Counted from the first letter of the stretch, positions 41,208 to 51,888 are shown. The stretch: DNA of 64,000 nucleotides from DASXAI01 sp963728985 (GCA_963728985.1 CAVSME010000001.1:372001-436000), one strand, 5' to 3'. Translations and numbers: made by a program. The notes: generated from the sequence alone by a model not told the origin.

Positions 41208-41744
41208 ATGGCCGAGTCGGCGGTCGAAGAGCTGCCCCTCTACCTGGTGGAGCCCAAGGCCAGACCGGCGCGGTCGAGCCCGGCGGCCTCGGCGGCGTGG
41301 GCCGTCGCCCTGCCCTCGGTCGGCGGTGCCGGCCGCGGAAGCATGCTGGTCATGACGCGGATCGTGCCCCTGCCGCCGTCGATCGCCGTGGACGCCCTCC
41401 TGGCGTGGTGGCGGGCCCGGGACGGGGCCCAGGTGCTGTTCCACCGCACCCGCTTCGCGATGGCCACCCCCGCCGTGCGGCCCGACGCCTTCGACCAGTG
41501 CCAGATGCGGGTCCAGCTCCATCGCCCCGGCCACGTCCGGGACATGGCCCTCGAAGTGGAGCTGAGCCCATGGTCGCAGTCGCTGACGGAGATGGACCTG
41601 CGGCCGATGAAGTGGAAGACGTCGCTCAGCGAGGGCTACTACGCCGCCGGCCACGCCTTCCTCGACCTGATCGAGCGGTCGATGATGGGCCACGCCGCCC
41701 GCCGGCCGGTGCTCAACCGGCGAAGCTGGCGCGGGAGGTGGTGA
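41208..41744 (+). CDS. Conserved hypothetical protein
   Basis: 178 residues from ATG 41208. Contains VEELPLYLVEPKARP, MLVMTRIVPLPPSIAVDALLAWW, HVRDMALEVELSPWS and a C-terminal MKWKTSLSEGYYAAGHAFLDLI. The two halves of a START/SRPBCC-like beta fold could be read into this (MALEVELSPWS with a C-terminal helix), but I cannot assign a family. No signal peptide or membrane segment. Convergent with the carbinolamine dehydratase gene. Confidence 0.6.
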   Translation: MAESAVEELPLYLVEPKARPARSSPAASAAWAVALPSVGGAGRGSMLVMTRIVPLPPSIAVDALLAWWRARDGAQVLFHRTRFAMATPAVRPDAFDQCQMRVQLHRPGHVRDMALEVELSPWSQSLTEMDLRPMKWKTSLSEGYYAAGHAFLDLIERSMMGHAARRPVLNRRSWRGRW

Positions 41745-41762
41745 CCGGCACGGCCGCCACCA

Positions 41763-41999
41763 TCACCCGGCCAGGCCGTCGATCTTCTCAGCCAGCTCGC
41801 GGTCGCGGTCGGTGACGCCGCCGGCGTCGTGGCTGACCAGGTCGATCACCACTTTGTTCCAGGAGTTCGACCAGTCGGGGTGATGATCCGACTTCTCGGC
41901 CAGCAGGGCGACCCGGGACATGAAGGCCCATGCTTCGGAGAAGTTGGCGAAGGTGAACTCGCGGTGCAGCTTGCCGTCCCGCTCAGTCCAAGCGCTCAT
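41763..41999 (-). CDS. Pterin-4a-carbinolamine dehydratase-like protein
   Basis: 78 residues from ATG 41999. Carries the family signature EKSDHHPDWSNSWNKV with both histidines, Pro-Asp and Trp, then DLVSHDAGGVTDRDRELAEKID. Slightly shorter than the usual 95-100 residues because the N-terminal strand is missing. It dehydrates 4a-hydroxytetrahydropterin; in bacteria lacking aromatic amino-acid hydroxylases it is often linked to molybdopterin or folate metabolism. None of those partners is nearby. Confidence 0.85.
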   Translation of the reverse strand: MSAWTERDGKLHREFTFANFSEAWAFMSRVALLAEKSDHHPDWSNSWNKVVIDLVSHDAGGVTDRDRELAEKIDGLAG

Positions 42000-42050
42000 C
42001 GCGCCGATCGTAAACCCGAGCCGTCTCCCGCCGGACCAGACGTCCAAAAT

Positions 42051-42106
42051 CGCGCAGCCTGAACACTTCGTACCGCTGCAGCGGTAGCAAGTGCTCAGGC
42101 TGCGCG
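42051..42106. repeat. 56-bp palindromic repeat, copy 2
   Basis: Same 12-bp outer arms as the copy at 36669; inner part (CACTTCGTACCGCT-GC-AGCGGTAGCAAGTG) is the most symmetrical of the three. Lies between the carbinolamine dehydratase start and the riboswitch promoter. Confidence 0.8.
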
Positions 42107-42163
42107 AGGGGTGGGGGGAGGGAATGAGCCAAATGGCGCCGACAGGATCGTCCCCAACGGGCG

Positions 42164-42169
42164 TACACT
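42164..42169 (+). promoter_or_regulatory. -10 box TACACT of the htpX transcript
   Basis: TACACT lies 13 bases before the first conserved riboswitch base, with a weak -35 (CCGACA, 42139-42144) 19 bases upstream. Transcription would start near 42176. Confidence 0.5.
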
Positions 42170-42182
42170 CGCACTGCAACCC

Positions 42183-42275
42183 GGAAGGGGAGTATCCCGC
42201 GACGATGCCGTCGTCAGCACGGCCACCCGGTGGTGGCCCGGCGGCTCGGCCCGCAAGGGCGGGAGAGACCTTCAG
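42183..42275 (+). ncRNA. yybP-ykoY (manganese) riboswitch
   Basis: The conserved blocks of this class appear in order: GGAAGGGGAGTA (42183-42194), CCGTCGTCAGCACGG (42208-42222), a GGCCACC/GGTGGCC hairpin followed by CCGGCGG, a CCCGC/GGGCGGG hairpin, and GAGAGACCTTC closing P1 against GAAGGG. GGGGAGT could alternatively pair with ACTCCCC at 42302-42308, and CCTTC (42269-42273) with GAAGG (42293-42297) next to the ribosome site, a plausible expression switch. Sequence shown is direct; Mn2+ specificity is from family knowledge. Confidence 0.75.
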
Positions 42276-42309
42276 AGACAACTGAACTCACCGAAGGAAG
42301 GACTCCCCG

Positions 42310-42414
42310 GTGCGCGACCTGCTCGATTGGCTCCGAGATGTGTTGGCTCCCCGGCCTCGGCCGGTGCCCATCCCGGTGCCCGTGCGGAACCCGCGACGCC
42401 CGCAAGGACGTTGA
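42310..42414 (+). CDS. Proline-rich micro-ORF between riboswitch and htpX
   Basis: 34 codons from GTG 42310: VRDLLDWLRDVLAPRPRPV, then a P-I-P-V-P-V tail, ending NPRRPQGR. The ribosome site GGAAGGA lies eight bases upstream and is part of the predicted riboswitch switch stem. An amphipathic helix followed by a polyproline tail suggests a real small protein or a translation-sensing leader (proline runs stall ribosomes lacking EF-P). Forty bases separate it from htpX. Confidence 0.5.
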   Translation: MRDLLDWLRDVLAPRPRPVPIPVPVRNPRRPQGR

Positions 42415-42454
42415 CCAGGCCGACGCGCCCCATTCCGGTCGTCAAGAAGGATCG

Positions 42455-43329
42455 ATGCTCAAGAACACAGTCAAAACCTCCGTCCTGCTCGCCGCTCTCG
42501 GTGGGCTTTTCGTCGCAATAGGCGGTCTTCTCGGAGGGAGCGGCGGCGCCACCCTCGGTCTGCTCATCGGCCTCGTGCTGGTGGGCGGCTCGTACTGGTT
42601 CAGCGACAAGCTGGCCCTGAAGGCCGCTCGCGCCCAGATCGTGACCGAGCAGCAGGCGCCTGACCTCTACCGCATGGTGGCCAGCCTGGCCCAGCGAGCC
42701 GACCTCCCCATGCCCGTCGTCGCCATCTCCCCGGCACTGCAGCCCAACGCCTTCGCCACCGGCCGCAACCCCAAGCACGCCGTCGTGTGCTGCACGCAGG
42801 GCATCCTGCAGTCGCTGTCGCGCGACGAGCTGGAGGGCGTGCTGGCCCACGAGCTGATGCACGTGAAGCACCGCGACATCCTGATCGGGTCGGTCGCCGC
42901 CGCCATCGCCACCGGCATCTCCTACGCCGCCCAGCTGGCCATGTTCTCGGCCATGTTCGGTGGCCGCGACAACGACCGCGAGGGTGGCTTCCTCGGCCCG
43001 CTGCTGGTCATGATCCTCGCCCCCATCGCCGCCGGCCTGATGCAGATGGCCGTCTCCCGGTCGCGGGAGTTCGAAGCGGACCGGGGCGGCGCCGCCCTCC
43101 TCGGCACCGGCGAACCGCTGGCCCGGGCGCTCGAGCACATCGAGACCGCGGCCAAGCAGACGCCGCCGATGGAAGTGGCGCCGGCCCAGGCGTATGCGTG
43201 GATCCACAACCCGCTGGCCGAGCTGAAGGGCAGCCGCAACGCCCAGCAGGCCCGCATGGCCGGGCTGTTCTCCACCCACCCGCCGACGGCCGAGCGCATC
43301 CGCCGCCTCCGGGAGATGAGCCACTCCCA

Positions 43330-43333
<4 letters not shown>
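42455..43333 (+). CDS. htpX: Membrane zinc protease HtpX
   Basis: 292 residues from ATG 42455, with an AAGAAGGA ribosome site. Two N-terminal membrane helices (SVLLAALGGLFVAIGGLLGG, ATLGLLIGLVLVGGSYWF), zinc motif LAHELMHVKH, a second pair of helices (ISYAAQLAMFSAMFG; LGPLLVMILAPIAAGLMQM) and the third ligand SREFEADRGGA. It degrades damaged membrane proteins. The stop shares its bases with the stop of the convergent cyclase-ATPase gene. Its expression probably responds to the upstream manganese riboswitch. Confidence 0.93.
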
Positions 43334-45917
<2,584 letters not shown>

Positions 45918-45921
<4 letters not shown>

Positions 45922-46967
45922 GGCGCGGTGCTCGCCCTTGCGGTGACCGCCTCGATCTCGGCGAGGCGCTCGAGCGGCACCGTCACGTGGCCCAGCTTCC
46001 GCGCCGGCCGCGGCGCCTTGTCGTACAGGTGGACGTGGGCGCCGGGCACGGCGAGCAGCGCGCCGACGTCGGGCACCGTCCCGATGAGGTTGACCATCGC
46101 CACCGGCGCCCGCAGCGCCGCCGAGCCCAGCGGCAGGCCGGCGACGGCTCGCAGGTGCTGCTCGAACTGGCTCGTCTCGGCCCCTTCGATGGTCCAGTGC
46201 CCCGAGTTGTGCACGCGGGGTGCCACCTCGTTGGCGAGCAGCGAGCCGTCCACCGCGAAGAGCTCGACGGCGAGCACGCCCACGTAGTCCAGCCGTTGCA
46301 ACACCTTCGTGGCGATGCCTTCGGCGTCGGCCTGCATCGTCGCACTGAGTCCCGGTGCCGGGGCCACCGTGGTGTGCAGGATCCCGTCGGCGTGGCGGTT
46401 CTCGACGACCGGGTAGCACGCAACGGTGCCGTCCAGGTCGCGGGCGGCGACGATGGACAGCTCCCGCTCGAACCGCACCAGCTCCTCGCTGATGCAGGGA
46501 CCGTCGAGCACACCGTCGACCGGCTCACCCGGGCCGAGCACCACCTGCCCCCGGCCATCGAAGCCACCGAGGCGCCGCTTCACCACGGTGCCGTTCGGAA
46601 AGGGACGAGGCGGCGACGCCCACGTCGCCGTGCGGATGCCGGCGGCGACGAGCGCCTCCTTCTCCGAGCGCCGGTCCTGGGCGATGGCCACCGCCTCGGG
46701 CGATGGCCGCACGGGCACCCGCTCGGCCAGCCACGCCAGACCATCGACCGGTACGTGCTCGAGCTCGACGGTGACGACGTCGCAGCGGCGGGCTAGGTCG
46801 GCCAACGCCGCGGCGTCGTCGTAGGGAGCAGCGATGACGTCGGCAGCGATGGCGGCGGGCGGGTCCGGGGCCGGCTCCACCACCACGCAGCGCATCCCCA
46901 GCGGCGCGCCCGCCAGCGCCAGCATGCGGCCGAGCTGCCCGCCGCCCAGGATGCCGATGACGGTCAC
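45918..46967 (-). CDS. purK: 5-(carboxyamino)imidazole ribonucleotide synthase
   Basis: 349 residues from GTG 46967, overlapping purE (GTGA). ATP-grasp enzyme: VIGILGGGQLGRMLALAG, VTVELEHVP, VVKRRLGGFDGRGQ, VSFERE-like RFERELSIVAARD, EVAPRVHNSGHWTIEG and TSQFEQHLRAV are diagnostic PurK blocks. It carboxylates AIR with ATP and bicarbonate, giving N5-CAIR for PurE in purine synthesis. Complete. Confidence 0.95.
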
Positions 46968-47455
46968 CCGTCGCGCGGGTCCGGGTGAGCCAGCACGTCG
47001 TCGGTCTGACGCTGGCGCCAGGCCCGCAACCGCTCTTGCAGCTCGGGCCGCGTCACCGCGGCGATGGCCGCCGCCAGGAGCCCGGCGTTCTTGGCCCCGG
47101 CGGCGCCGATGGCCATCGTCCCGACGGGCACCCCGCCCGGCATCTGCACGATCGACAGGAGCGAGTCCAGGCCGTTCAACGCCTTCGACGGTACGGGGAC
47201 ACCCAGGACCGGCACGATGGTGTGGGCGGCGACCATCCCGGGCAGGTGGGCGGCTCCACCGGCGCCCGCGATGATGGCGGCCAGCCCGTCCGCTTCGGCC
47301 TGGCGCCCCACTTCGGGCAGCAGGTGCGGCGTGCGGTGGGCCGACACGACCCGCACCGACGAGGGCACCTGCAGCTCGTCGAGGACGTCGACGGCGGCCC
47401 GCATCGTCTCCCAGTCGGACCGGGATCCCATCACGACGGCGACGAGCGGAGGCAT
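46964..47455 (-). CDS. purE: N5-CAIR mutase
   Basis: 163 residues from ATG 47455. VAVVMGSRSDWETMRAA, VVSAHRTPHLL and AIIAGAGGAAHLPGMVAAH are the PurE signatures; LDSLLSIVQMPGGVPVGTMAIG completes the active-site loop. It converts N5-CAIR to CAIR. Coupled to purK by GTGA. A large palindrome lies between its start and the divergent winged-helix gene. Confidence 0.95.
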   Translation of the reverse strand: MPPLVAVVMGSRSDWETMRAAVDVLDELQVPSSVRVVSAHRTPHLLPEVGRQAEADGLAAIIAGAGGAAHLPGMVAAHTIVPVLGVPVPSKALNGLDSLLSIVQMPGGVPVGTMAIGAAGAKNAGLLAAAIAAVTRPELQERLRAWRQRQTDDVLAHPDPRDG

Positions 47456-47478
47456 CGCACGGAGTCTGCCACTCGTCG

Positions 47479-47543
47479 AACAGGGCGCTGAAGTACCCGG
47501 GTCGGCGGCACGAGAGCCGACTGCCGTACTTCAGCGCCCTGTT
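47479..47543. promoter_or_regulatory. 65-nt palindrome between purE and a winged-helix gene
   Basis: AACAGGGCGCTGAAGTAC (47479-47496) and its exact 18-base complement (47526-47543) surround a smaller GTCGGC/GCCGAC hairpin. The right arm reaches the -10 box TACAGT (47543-47548) of the plus-strand gene. It could be an operator for the divergent regulator, a mobile repeat, or a paired terminator. Confidence 0.55.
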
Positions 47544-47556
47544 ACAGTCCGCTTTG

Positions 47557-47964
47557 GTGAGGAGCCCGCACGAAGTGGCGACGAGCCACATGGCCGGAGC
47601 GCCGGGGCGGGCGTGGACGTTCCTGTCGAACCACCTGCACGTGCTGGCGTGCATCGACCACGACCCGGCCATCCGCCTGCGCGATGTCGCCGCCCTCGTC
47701 GGCATCACCGAGCGGGCCGCCCAGAGCATGGTGGCCGACCTGGCCCAGGAGGGGTACCTCACCCGCGTCCGGGTGGGCCGACGCAACCGCTACGAGATCC
47801 ACCGCGGCGCGCCACTGCGCCACCCGCTCGAGCGGGGCATCACGGTGGGCAACCTGCTCGACGCGCTGCGTCGCCGTTACGCGAACGGATCGGCGAACGG
47901 ATCGCTGGCGCTGGTCATGGCGGCCGATGCCGGCTCGGGCTCGTCGGTCACGAACGCCTTGTAG
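47557..47964 (+). CDS. Winged-helix transcriptional regulator
   Basis: 135 residues from GTG 47557 (TTG 47554 also in frame), 8 bases after TACAGT, so leaderless. WTFLSNHLHVLACIDHD, the helix-turn-helix IRLRDVAALVGITERAAQSM, then YLTRVRVGRRNRYEIHRG as the wing, and a helical dimerisation tail. MarR-type fold with one cysteine and no metal-binding set. The last 29 codons overlap the end of sufC on the opposite strand by 88 bases. Possible target: its own palindromic promoter shared with purE. Confidence 0.72.
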   Translation: MRSPHEVATSHMAGAPGRAWTFLSNHLHVLACIDHDPAIRLRDVAALVGITERAAQSMVADLAQEGYLTRVRVGRRNRYEIHRGAPLRHPLERGITVGNLLDALRRRYANGSANGSLALVMAADAGSGSSVTNAL

Positions 47965-48671
47965 CCCTCGACCTCCAGCACGTCGGCCAGCTCCCGGCCC
48001 CCGCTGGCCACGATGCGGCCCCCGGCCAGCACGTGCACGGCGTCGGGCAGCAGCTCCTTGAACAGCCGGCTGTAGTGGGTGATGGCCAGCACGCCGAGGC
48101 CGGAGTCGTGGGTCATGGCCTCGACCCGCCGGGTGCAGGCCCGCAGGGCGTCGATGTCGAGACCCGAGTCGAGCTCGTCGAGGATGGCGATCTTGGGCTG
48201 CAGCACGGCCAGCTGGAGCGTCTCGTTGCGCTTCTTCTCGCCGCCCGACAGGTCGACGTTGAGGGGCCGCTCGAGGAAGCGCTCGTCGAAGCCGATCCGG
48301 CTGGCCTCGCCGACGAGTACCGACGCGAGGTCGTCGCCGCCCCGGCCCCTGGCGGCGAGCGCCTCGCGCAGCACGGCGTCGAGGCGGACGCCCGGCACCT
48401 CCGTGGGGTACTGCATGGCGAGATACAGCCCGGCGGCGGCGCGTTCCCAGGGTTCCAGGGCGAGCACGTCGACGCCGTCGAGGGTGATCGTGCCGCCGAG
48501 CACCTCGTAGCCGGGCCGTCCCATCACCACTGCCGACAGTGTCGACTTCCCGGCCCCGTTCGGACCCATGACGGCGTGCACCTCACCGCTCGACACCGTC
48601 AGGTCGATGCCGTGGAGGATCTCCTTGCCCTCCACGCCGGCGCGCAGGCCCCGGATCTCGAGGGTGCTCAC
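47877..48671 (-). CDS. sufC: Fe-S assembly ATPase SufC (locus B)
   Basis: 264 residues from GTG 48671, overlapping the Rieske gene by GTGA. Walker A GPNGAGKST at 36-44, LYLAMQYPTEV, LSGGEKKRNETL, IAILDELDSGLDIDA and AITHY. This second SufC lies with sufB and sufD and is therefore the likelier scaffold ATPase. It ends with a duplicated DPFADPFA, encoded by a short direct repeat that overlaps the convergent regulator. Confidence 0.93.
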   Translation of the reverse strand: MSTLEIRGLRAGVEGKEILHGIDLTVSSGEVHAVMGPNGAGKSTLSAVVMGRPGYEVLGGTITLDGVDVLALEPWERAAAGLYLAMQYPTEVPGVRLDAVLREALAARGRGGDDLASVLVGEASRIGFDERFLERPLNVDLSGGEKKRNETLQLAVLQPKIAILDELDSGLDIDALRACTRRVEAMTHDSGLGVLAITHYSRLFKELLPDAVHVLAGGRIVASGGRELADVLEVEGYKAFVTDEPEPASAAMTSASDPFADPFA

Positions 48672-48982
48672 TTGACGATCACCACCACGTCGCCGTCGCG
48701 CACGGCCACCTCGTAGACCGGTACCGGCTGCGTGGCCGGAAGCGACTGGGGCTCACCGGTGGTCAGGGAGAAGGTGGAACCGTGCTTCCAGCACTCGATC
48801 TCCTGGTCCTCGCACAGGACCTCGCCCTCCGACAGGGAGAAGTTGGCGTGGCTGCAGACGTCGCCGACGGCGAACACGGCATCTCCGCAGCGCACCAGGG
48901 CGACCGCGACGCCGTCGACCTCGACCCGCCGGGCCGTGCCGGGAGCCAGATCGTCGAGGCGCGCCACCACCGCTTCCATCAC
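48668..48982 (-). CDS. Rieske [2Fe-2S] ferredoxin of the suf operon
   Basis: 103-104 residues; GTG 48982 and ATG 48979 are both possible, each overlapping the sufD stop. Cluster ligands CSHANFS and CWKHG form the C-x-H ... C-x2-H Rieske pattern, with 17 residues between. Soluble, dioxygenase-type. In many actinobacterial suf operons a Rieske or non-haem ferredoxin lies between sufD and sufC; it may donate electrons during cluster assembly. That role is inferred. Confidence 0.9.
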   Translation of the reverse strand: MMEAVVARLDDLAPGTARRVEVDGVAVALVRCGDAVFAVGDVCSHANFSLSEGEVLCEDQEIECWKHGSTFSLTTGEPQSLPATQPVPVYEVAVRDGDVVVIVK

Positions 48983-50022
48983 GCCAACCGCTTTCGGTCG
49001 AGCTTGGCGGCAAAGGCCCGGCGCAGCTCCGGCACCAGGTGGGGTGCGGGCAGGCGCTCGAGCACCTCGTCGAAGAAGCCGAGCACGATGAGGCGGTCGG
49101 CCGTCTCCGGGCGCACGCCCCGGCTCTCCAGGTAGAAGCGCTGCTCGGCATCGATGGGCCCGACCGCCGAGGCGTGGCTGCAGCGCACGTCGTTGTTCTC
49201 GATCTCCAGGTTGGGCACGCTGTCGGCCCAGGCCCCTTCCGACAGCTTCAGGTTCCGGTTCGTCTGGAAGGCGTTCGTGCCCGGCGCCTCCTTCCGTACG
49301 CGGATGAGGCCCGTGTAGACGCTGCGGGCGTGGTCCTCGACCGCTCCCTTGAACAGCAGGTTCGACGTGGTCTTGGGCGCGGCGTGGTCCTGGAGCGTGC
49401 GGAAGTCGTGCATCTGATCGCCCTCACCGAAGTAGGCGGCGATCTGGTCACCGGTGGCGCCGATGCCGTCGAGGCGGGCGTCGGTGCGGACCCGCGCGTA
49501 GTAGCCGCCCAGGGCGACGGTGGCGAGGAGCGACCTGGAGTCGCGCCCGCCGCGTGCCACCTGATGGGCGATCTGCCAGGCCCGGGGCCCGAGCTCGTTG
49601 ACCGCCAGGTAGCGGAGGTTGGCGCCATCGCCGGTGTGGATCTCGGTCACCGGCACCACGAGGGCCCGAACGTCGTCGGAGGCGAAGCGCTCCACCACGG
49701 TGGCCTCGGCGCCGGGTCCGGCCTCGACGACCAGCCGGGGATAGACGGCGGTCCCGTCGGCGGGCCGGTTCCACACCACCTCGATGGGGTCGGCGACGAC
49801 CCGGCCGGCGGGGATGCGCAGCCGCACGATCTGACCGTGGATGGCGTTCAGCTCGGCGAACACGTCGGCCGGCGGCTCGGACGGGGCGGTCCCCGCTTCG
49901 GCCGCCCAGCCGTCCACGGTCGCGGTCGCGGGACTGGTGGCGAACGCGTCGAACTCCAGCTCCGCGATGCGGCTGTAGCGCCAGATCTCCTCGTCGGGCG
50001 AGGGCAGGGTGACGGTGCTCAT
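48979..50022 (-). CDS. sufD: Fe-S scaffold protein SufD
   Basis: 347 residues from ATG 50022. The C-terminal beta-helix blocks are clear: RTLQDHAAPKTTSNLLFKGAV, SVYTGLIRV, NAFQTNRNLKLS, NLEIENNDVRCSHASAVGPID and FYLESRGV. It pairs with SufB and SufC to build clusters. The conserved Cys and His (RCSHAS) that form the SufB-SufD interface are present. Close behind the small Cys4 gene. Confidence 0.94.
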   Translation of the reverse strand: MSTVTLPSPDEEIWRYSRIAELEFDAFATSPATATVDGWAAEAGTAPSEPPADVFAELNAIHGQIVRLRIPAGRVVADPIEVVWNRPADGTAVYPRLVVEAGPGAEATVVERFASDDVRALVVPVTEIHTGDGANLRYLAVNELGPRAWQIAHQVARGGRDSRSLLATVALGGYYARVRTDARLDGIGATGDQIAAYFGEGDQMHDFRTLQDHAAPKTTSNLLFKGAVEDHARSVYTGLIRVRKEAPGTNAFQTNRNLKLSEGAWADSVPNLEIENNDVRCSHASAVGPIDAEQRFYLESRGVRPETADRLIVLGFFDEVLERLPAPHLVPELRRAFAAKLDRKRLA

Positions 50023-50023
50023 G

Positions 50024-50368
50024 TCAGCGCCGGCGCCGGCGGAAGTGGCTCCAGAACCCGCTCCGCTCGTCGGCCTTGCGCACCTCGGCGAGGACCTCGG
50101 GACCGACGCTGTTGATGATGTCTTCGGCCTCGTCGAGCACCGCGGCGGCCGAGCCGTCCTCGAGGCCGGGCGGCTCGTCGGGCGTCTTCGGCGTCACCAG
50201 CGAGCCGTGCGACCAGTCGACGTCGGCCAGCCGACGCTCGTAGCCCTTGCACACGTCGGGGCAGCGCCAGGGCGCGTCAGGGGCGAGGTCGAGGTTGCAC
50301 TTGCGCACCGTCTCGCCGTCGGCGTAGGTGCGACTCTCGAAGTTCTTGCACTCCTCCCGCATGGGCAT
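50024..50368 (-). CDS. Small Cys4 protein inside the suf operon
   Basis: 114 residues from ATG 50368 (MPMREECKNFESRTY), 14 bases after sufB and ending next to sufD. Four cysteines: C7, C24, C36 and C40 (C-x16-C-x11-C-x3-C) in the first 45 residues, followed by an acidic middle (AAAVLDEAEDIINSVG) and an FWSHFRRRRR tail. The cysteines could bind zinc or an Fe-S cluster. I do not recognise it as any named Suf component (SufA, SufE, SufT, SufU). Its place suggests a part in scaffold loading or delivery. Confidence 0.7.
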   Translation of the reverse strand: MPMREECKNFESRTYADGETVRKCNLDLAPDAPWRCPDVCKGYERRLADVDWSHGSLVTPKTPDEPPGLEDGSAAAVLDEAEDIINSVGPEVLAEVRKADERSGFWSHFRRRRR

Positions 50369-50382
50369 GGCGCACCGTCGGC

Positions 50383-51783
50383 TCAGCCGACCGAACCCTC
50401 CATCTGCAGCTCGATCAAGCGCGACCACTCCACGGCGTACTCCATGGGCAGGGTGCGGGTGACGGGCTCGATGAACCCGTTCACGATCAGGCCCATGGCC
50501 TGCTCCTGCGTGAGGCCGCGGCTCATGAGGTAGAAGAGCTGCTCGTCGGCCACCTTGGAGACCGTGGCCTCGTGGCCGATCTGGGCGTCGCGTTCGCCGA
50601 CCTCCATGTAGGGCTTGGTGTTGGAGATGCTGTCGCCGTCGAGCAGGAGGGCGTCGCACTGCACGTGGCTCTTGCAGCCGTGAGCGCCTTCCTCCACCCG
50701 TACCAGGCCCCGGTAGGTGGTGATGCCACCGTCCTTGGAGATGGACTTCGACACGATCTTCGACGTCGTCTCCGGCGCCGCGTGCACCATCTTGGCCCCG
50801 GCGTCCTGATGCTGGCCGGCGCCGGCGTAGGCGACCGACAGGACCTCACCGGTGGCCTTCGGCCCGACCATGTACACCGACGGGTACTTCATGGTGAGGC
50901 GGCTGCCGATGTTGCCGTCGATCCACTCCATGTGGCCCTCGGCCTCCACCCGCGCCCGCTTGGTGACGAGGTTGTAGACGTTGTTGCTCCAGTTCTGGAT
51001 GGTCGTGTACGTCACCCGGGCGCTGGGCTTCACCACGATCTCGACCACCGCGGAGTGCAGCGAGTCCGACGTGTACGTCGGCGCCGAGCAGCCCTCGATG
51101 TAGTGCACCTTGGCACCCTCGTCGGCGATGATCAGCGTCCGCTCGAACTGGCCGGCGTTCTCGGCGTTGATCCGGAAGTAGGCCTGCAGCGGCATCTCGC
51201 ACTCGACGCCCGGCGGCACGTAGATGAAGCTGCCCCCGCTCCACACGGCGCTGTTCAGGGCGGAGAACTTGTTGTCGCCCGGCGGGATCACCTTGCCGAA
51301 GTACTGCTTGACCAGGTCCGGGTACTCCCGCAAGGCGGTGTCCATGTCGCAGAAGAGGATCCCCTGCTTCTCCAGGTCCTCCCGGTTGCGGTGGTAGACG
51401 ACCTCGGACTCGTACTGGGCGGTCACGCCGGCCAGGTACTTGCGCTCGGCCTCGGGGATGCCGAGCTTCTCGTAGGTGGCCTTCAGCTGGTCGGGCAGGT
51501 CATCCCACTCGTCGACCTGCTGGTTCGTGGGCTTGATGTAGTAGTAGATGTCGTCGAAGTCGATGTCCGGCATGTTGACGGCGAACCACGGCGCCATCGG
51601 CTTGCCCTCGAAGGTGCGCAGCGACTTCTGGCGGAACTTGCGCATCCACTCCGGCTCGCCCTTCCACCACGAGATGTCGTCCACGACGACGTCGTTCAGG
51701 CCCTTCTCGGGCTTGAACACGGGGATGACGTCGTCGGACCAGCCGAGCTTGTATCGGCCCAGGTCGAGGTCGGTCACGGTCAT
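50383..51783 (-). CDS. sufB: Fe-S scaffold protein SufB
   Basis: 466 residues from ATG 51783 with GGGAG about ten bases upstream. Complete SufB: YYIKPTNQQVDEWDDLP, YESEVVYHRNREDLEKQG, FIYVPPGVECEMPLQAYFRI, VHYIEGCSAPTY with the cluster-site Cys, SKSISKDGG, VQCDALLLDGDS, IGHEATVSKVADEQLFYLMSRG. First gene of locus B. Its upstream region carries operator B and an unusual set of inverted repeats. Confidence 0.96.
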   Translation of the reverse strand: MTVTDLDLGRYKLGWSDDVIPVFKPEKGLNDVVVDDISWWKGEPEWMRKFRQKSLRTFEGKPMAPWFAVNMPDIDFDDIYYYIKPTNQQVDEWDDLPDQLKATYEKLGIPEAERKYLAGVTAQYESEVVYHRNREDLEKQGILFCDMDTALREYPDLVKQYFGKVIPPGDNKFSALNSAVWSGGSFIYVPPGVECEMPLQAYFRINAENAGQFERTLIIADEGAKVHYIEGCSAPTYTSDSLHSAVVEIVVKPSARVTYTTIQNWSNNVYNLVTKRARVEAEGHMEWIDGNIGSRLTMKYPSVYMVGPKATGEVLSVAYAGAGQHQDAGAKMVHAAPETTSKIVSKSISKDGGITTYRGLVRVEEGAHGCKSHVQCDALLLDGDSISNTKPYMEVGERDAQIGHEATVSKVADEQLFYLMSRGLTQEQAMGLIVNGFIEPVTRTLPMEYAVEWSRLIELQMEGSVG

Positions 51784-51811
51784 CAGCAGACGCTCCCGGT
51801 GGAGGGGATTT

Positions 51812-51829
51812 GCACTACCTCCATAGTAA
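51812..51829. promoter_or_regulatory. suf operator candidate B
   Basis: Read on the minus strand: TTACTATGGAGGTAGTGC, with ACTA-TGGAGG-TAGT as an inverted repeat. It lies 29-46 bases before sufB ATG and overlaps a possible -10 box TACTAT. Twelve of the 14 core bases match operator A at 37756-37773. Confidence 0.65.
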
Positions 51830-51888
51830 CAATCCCGACCGCCAGGTCCTACCTGTTGGGCGGCTTCGCCGCCTGCTCGCTCCTCTCG

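Noticed and set aside
42241..42310. Glycine riboswitch (GGGAGAGACC ... CACCGAAGG resembles its aptamer)
   Set aside because: The blocks GGGGAGTA and GTCGTCA upstream fit yybP-ykoY as a whole, and no glycine-cleavage gene follows.
47557..47964. The winged-helix protein as the suf repressor SufR
   Set aside because: SufR needs several cysteines for its cluster; this protein has one, and its gene faces away from both suf promoters.
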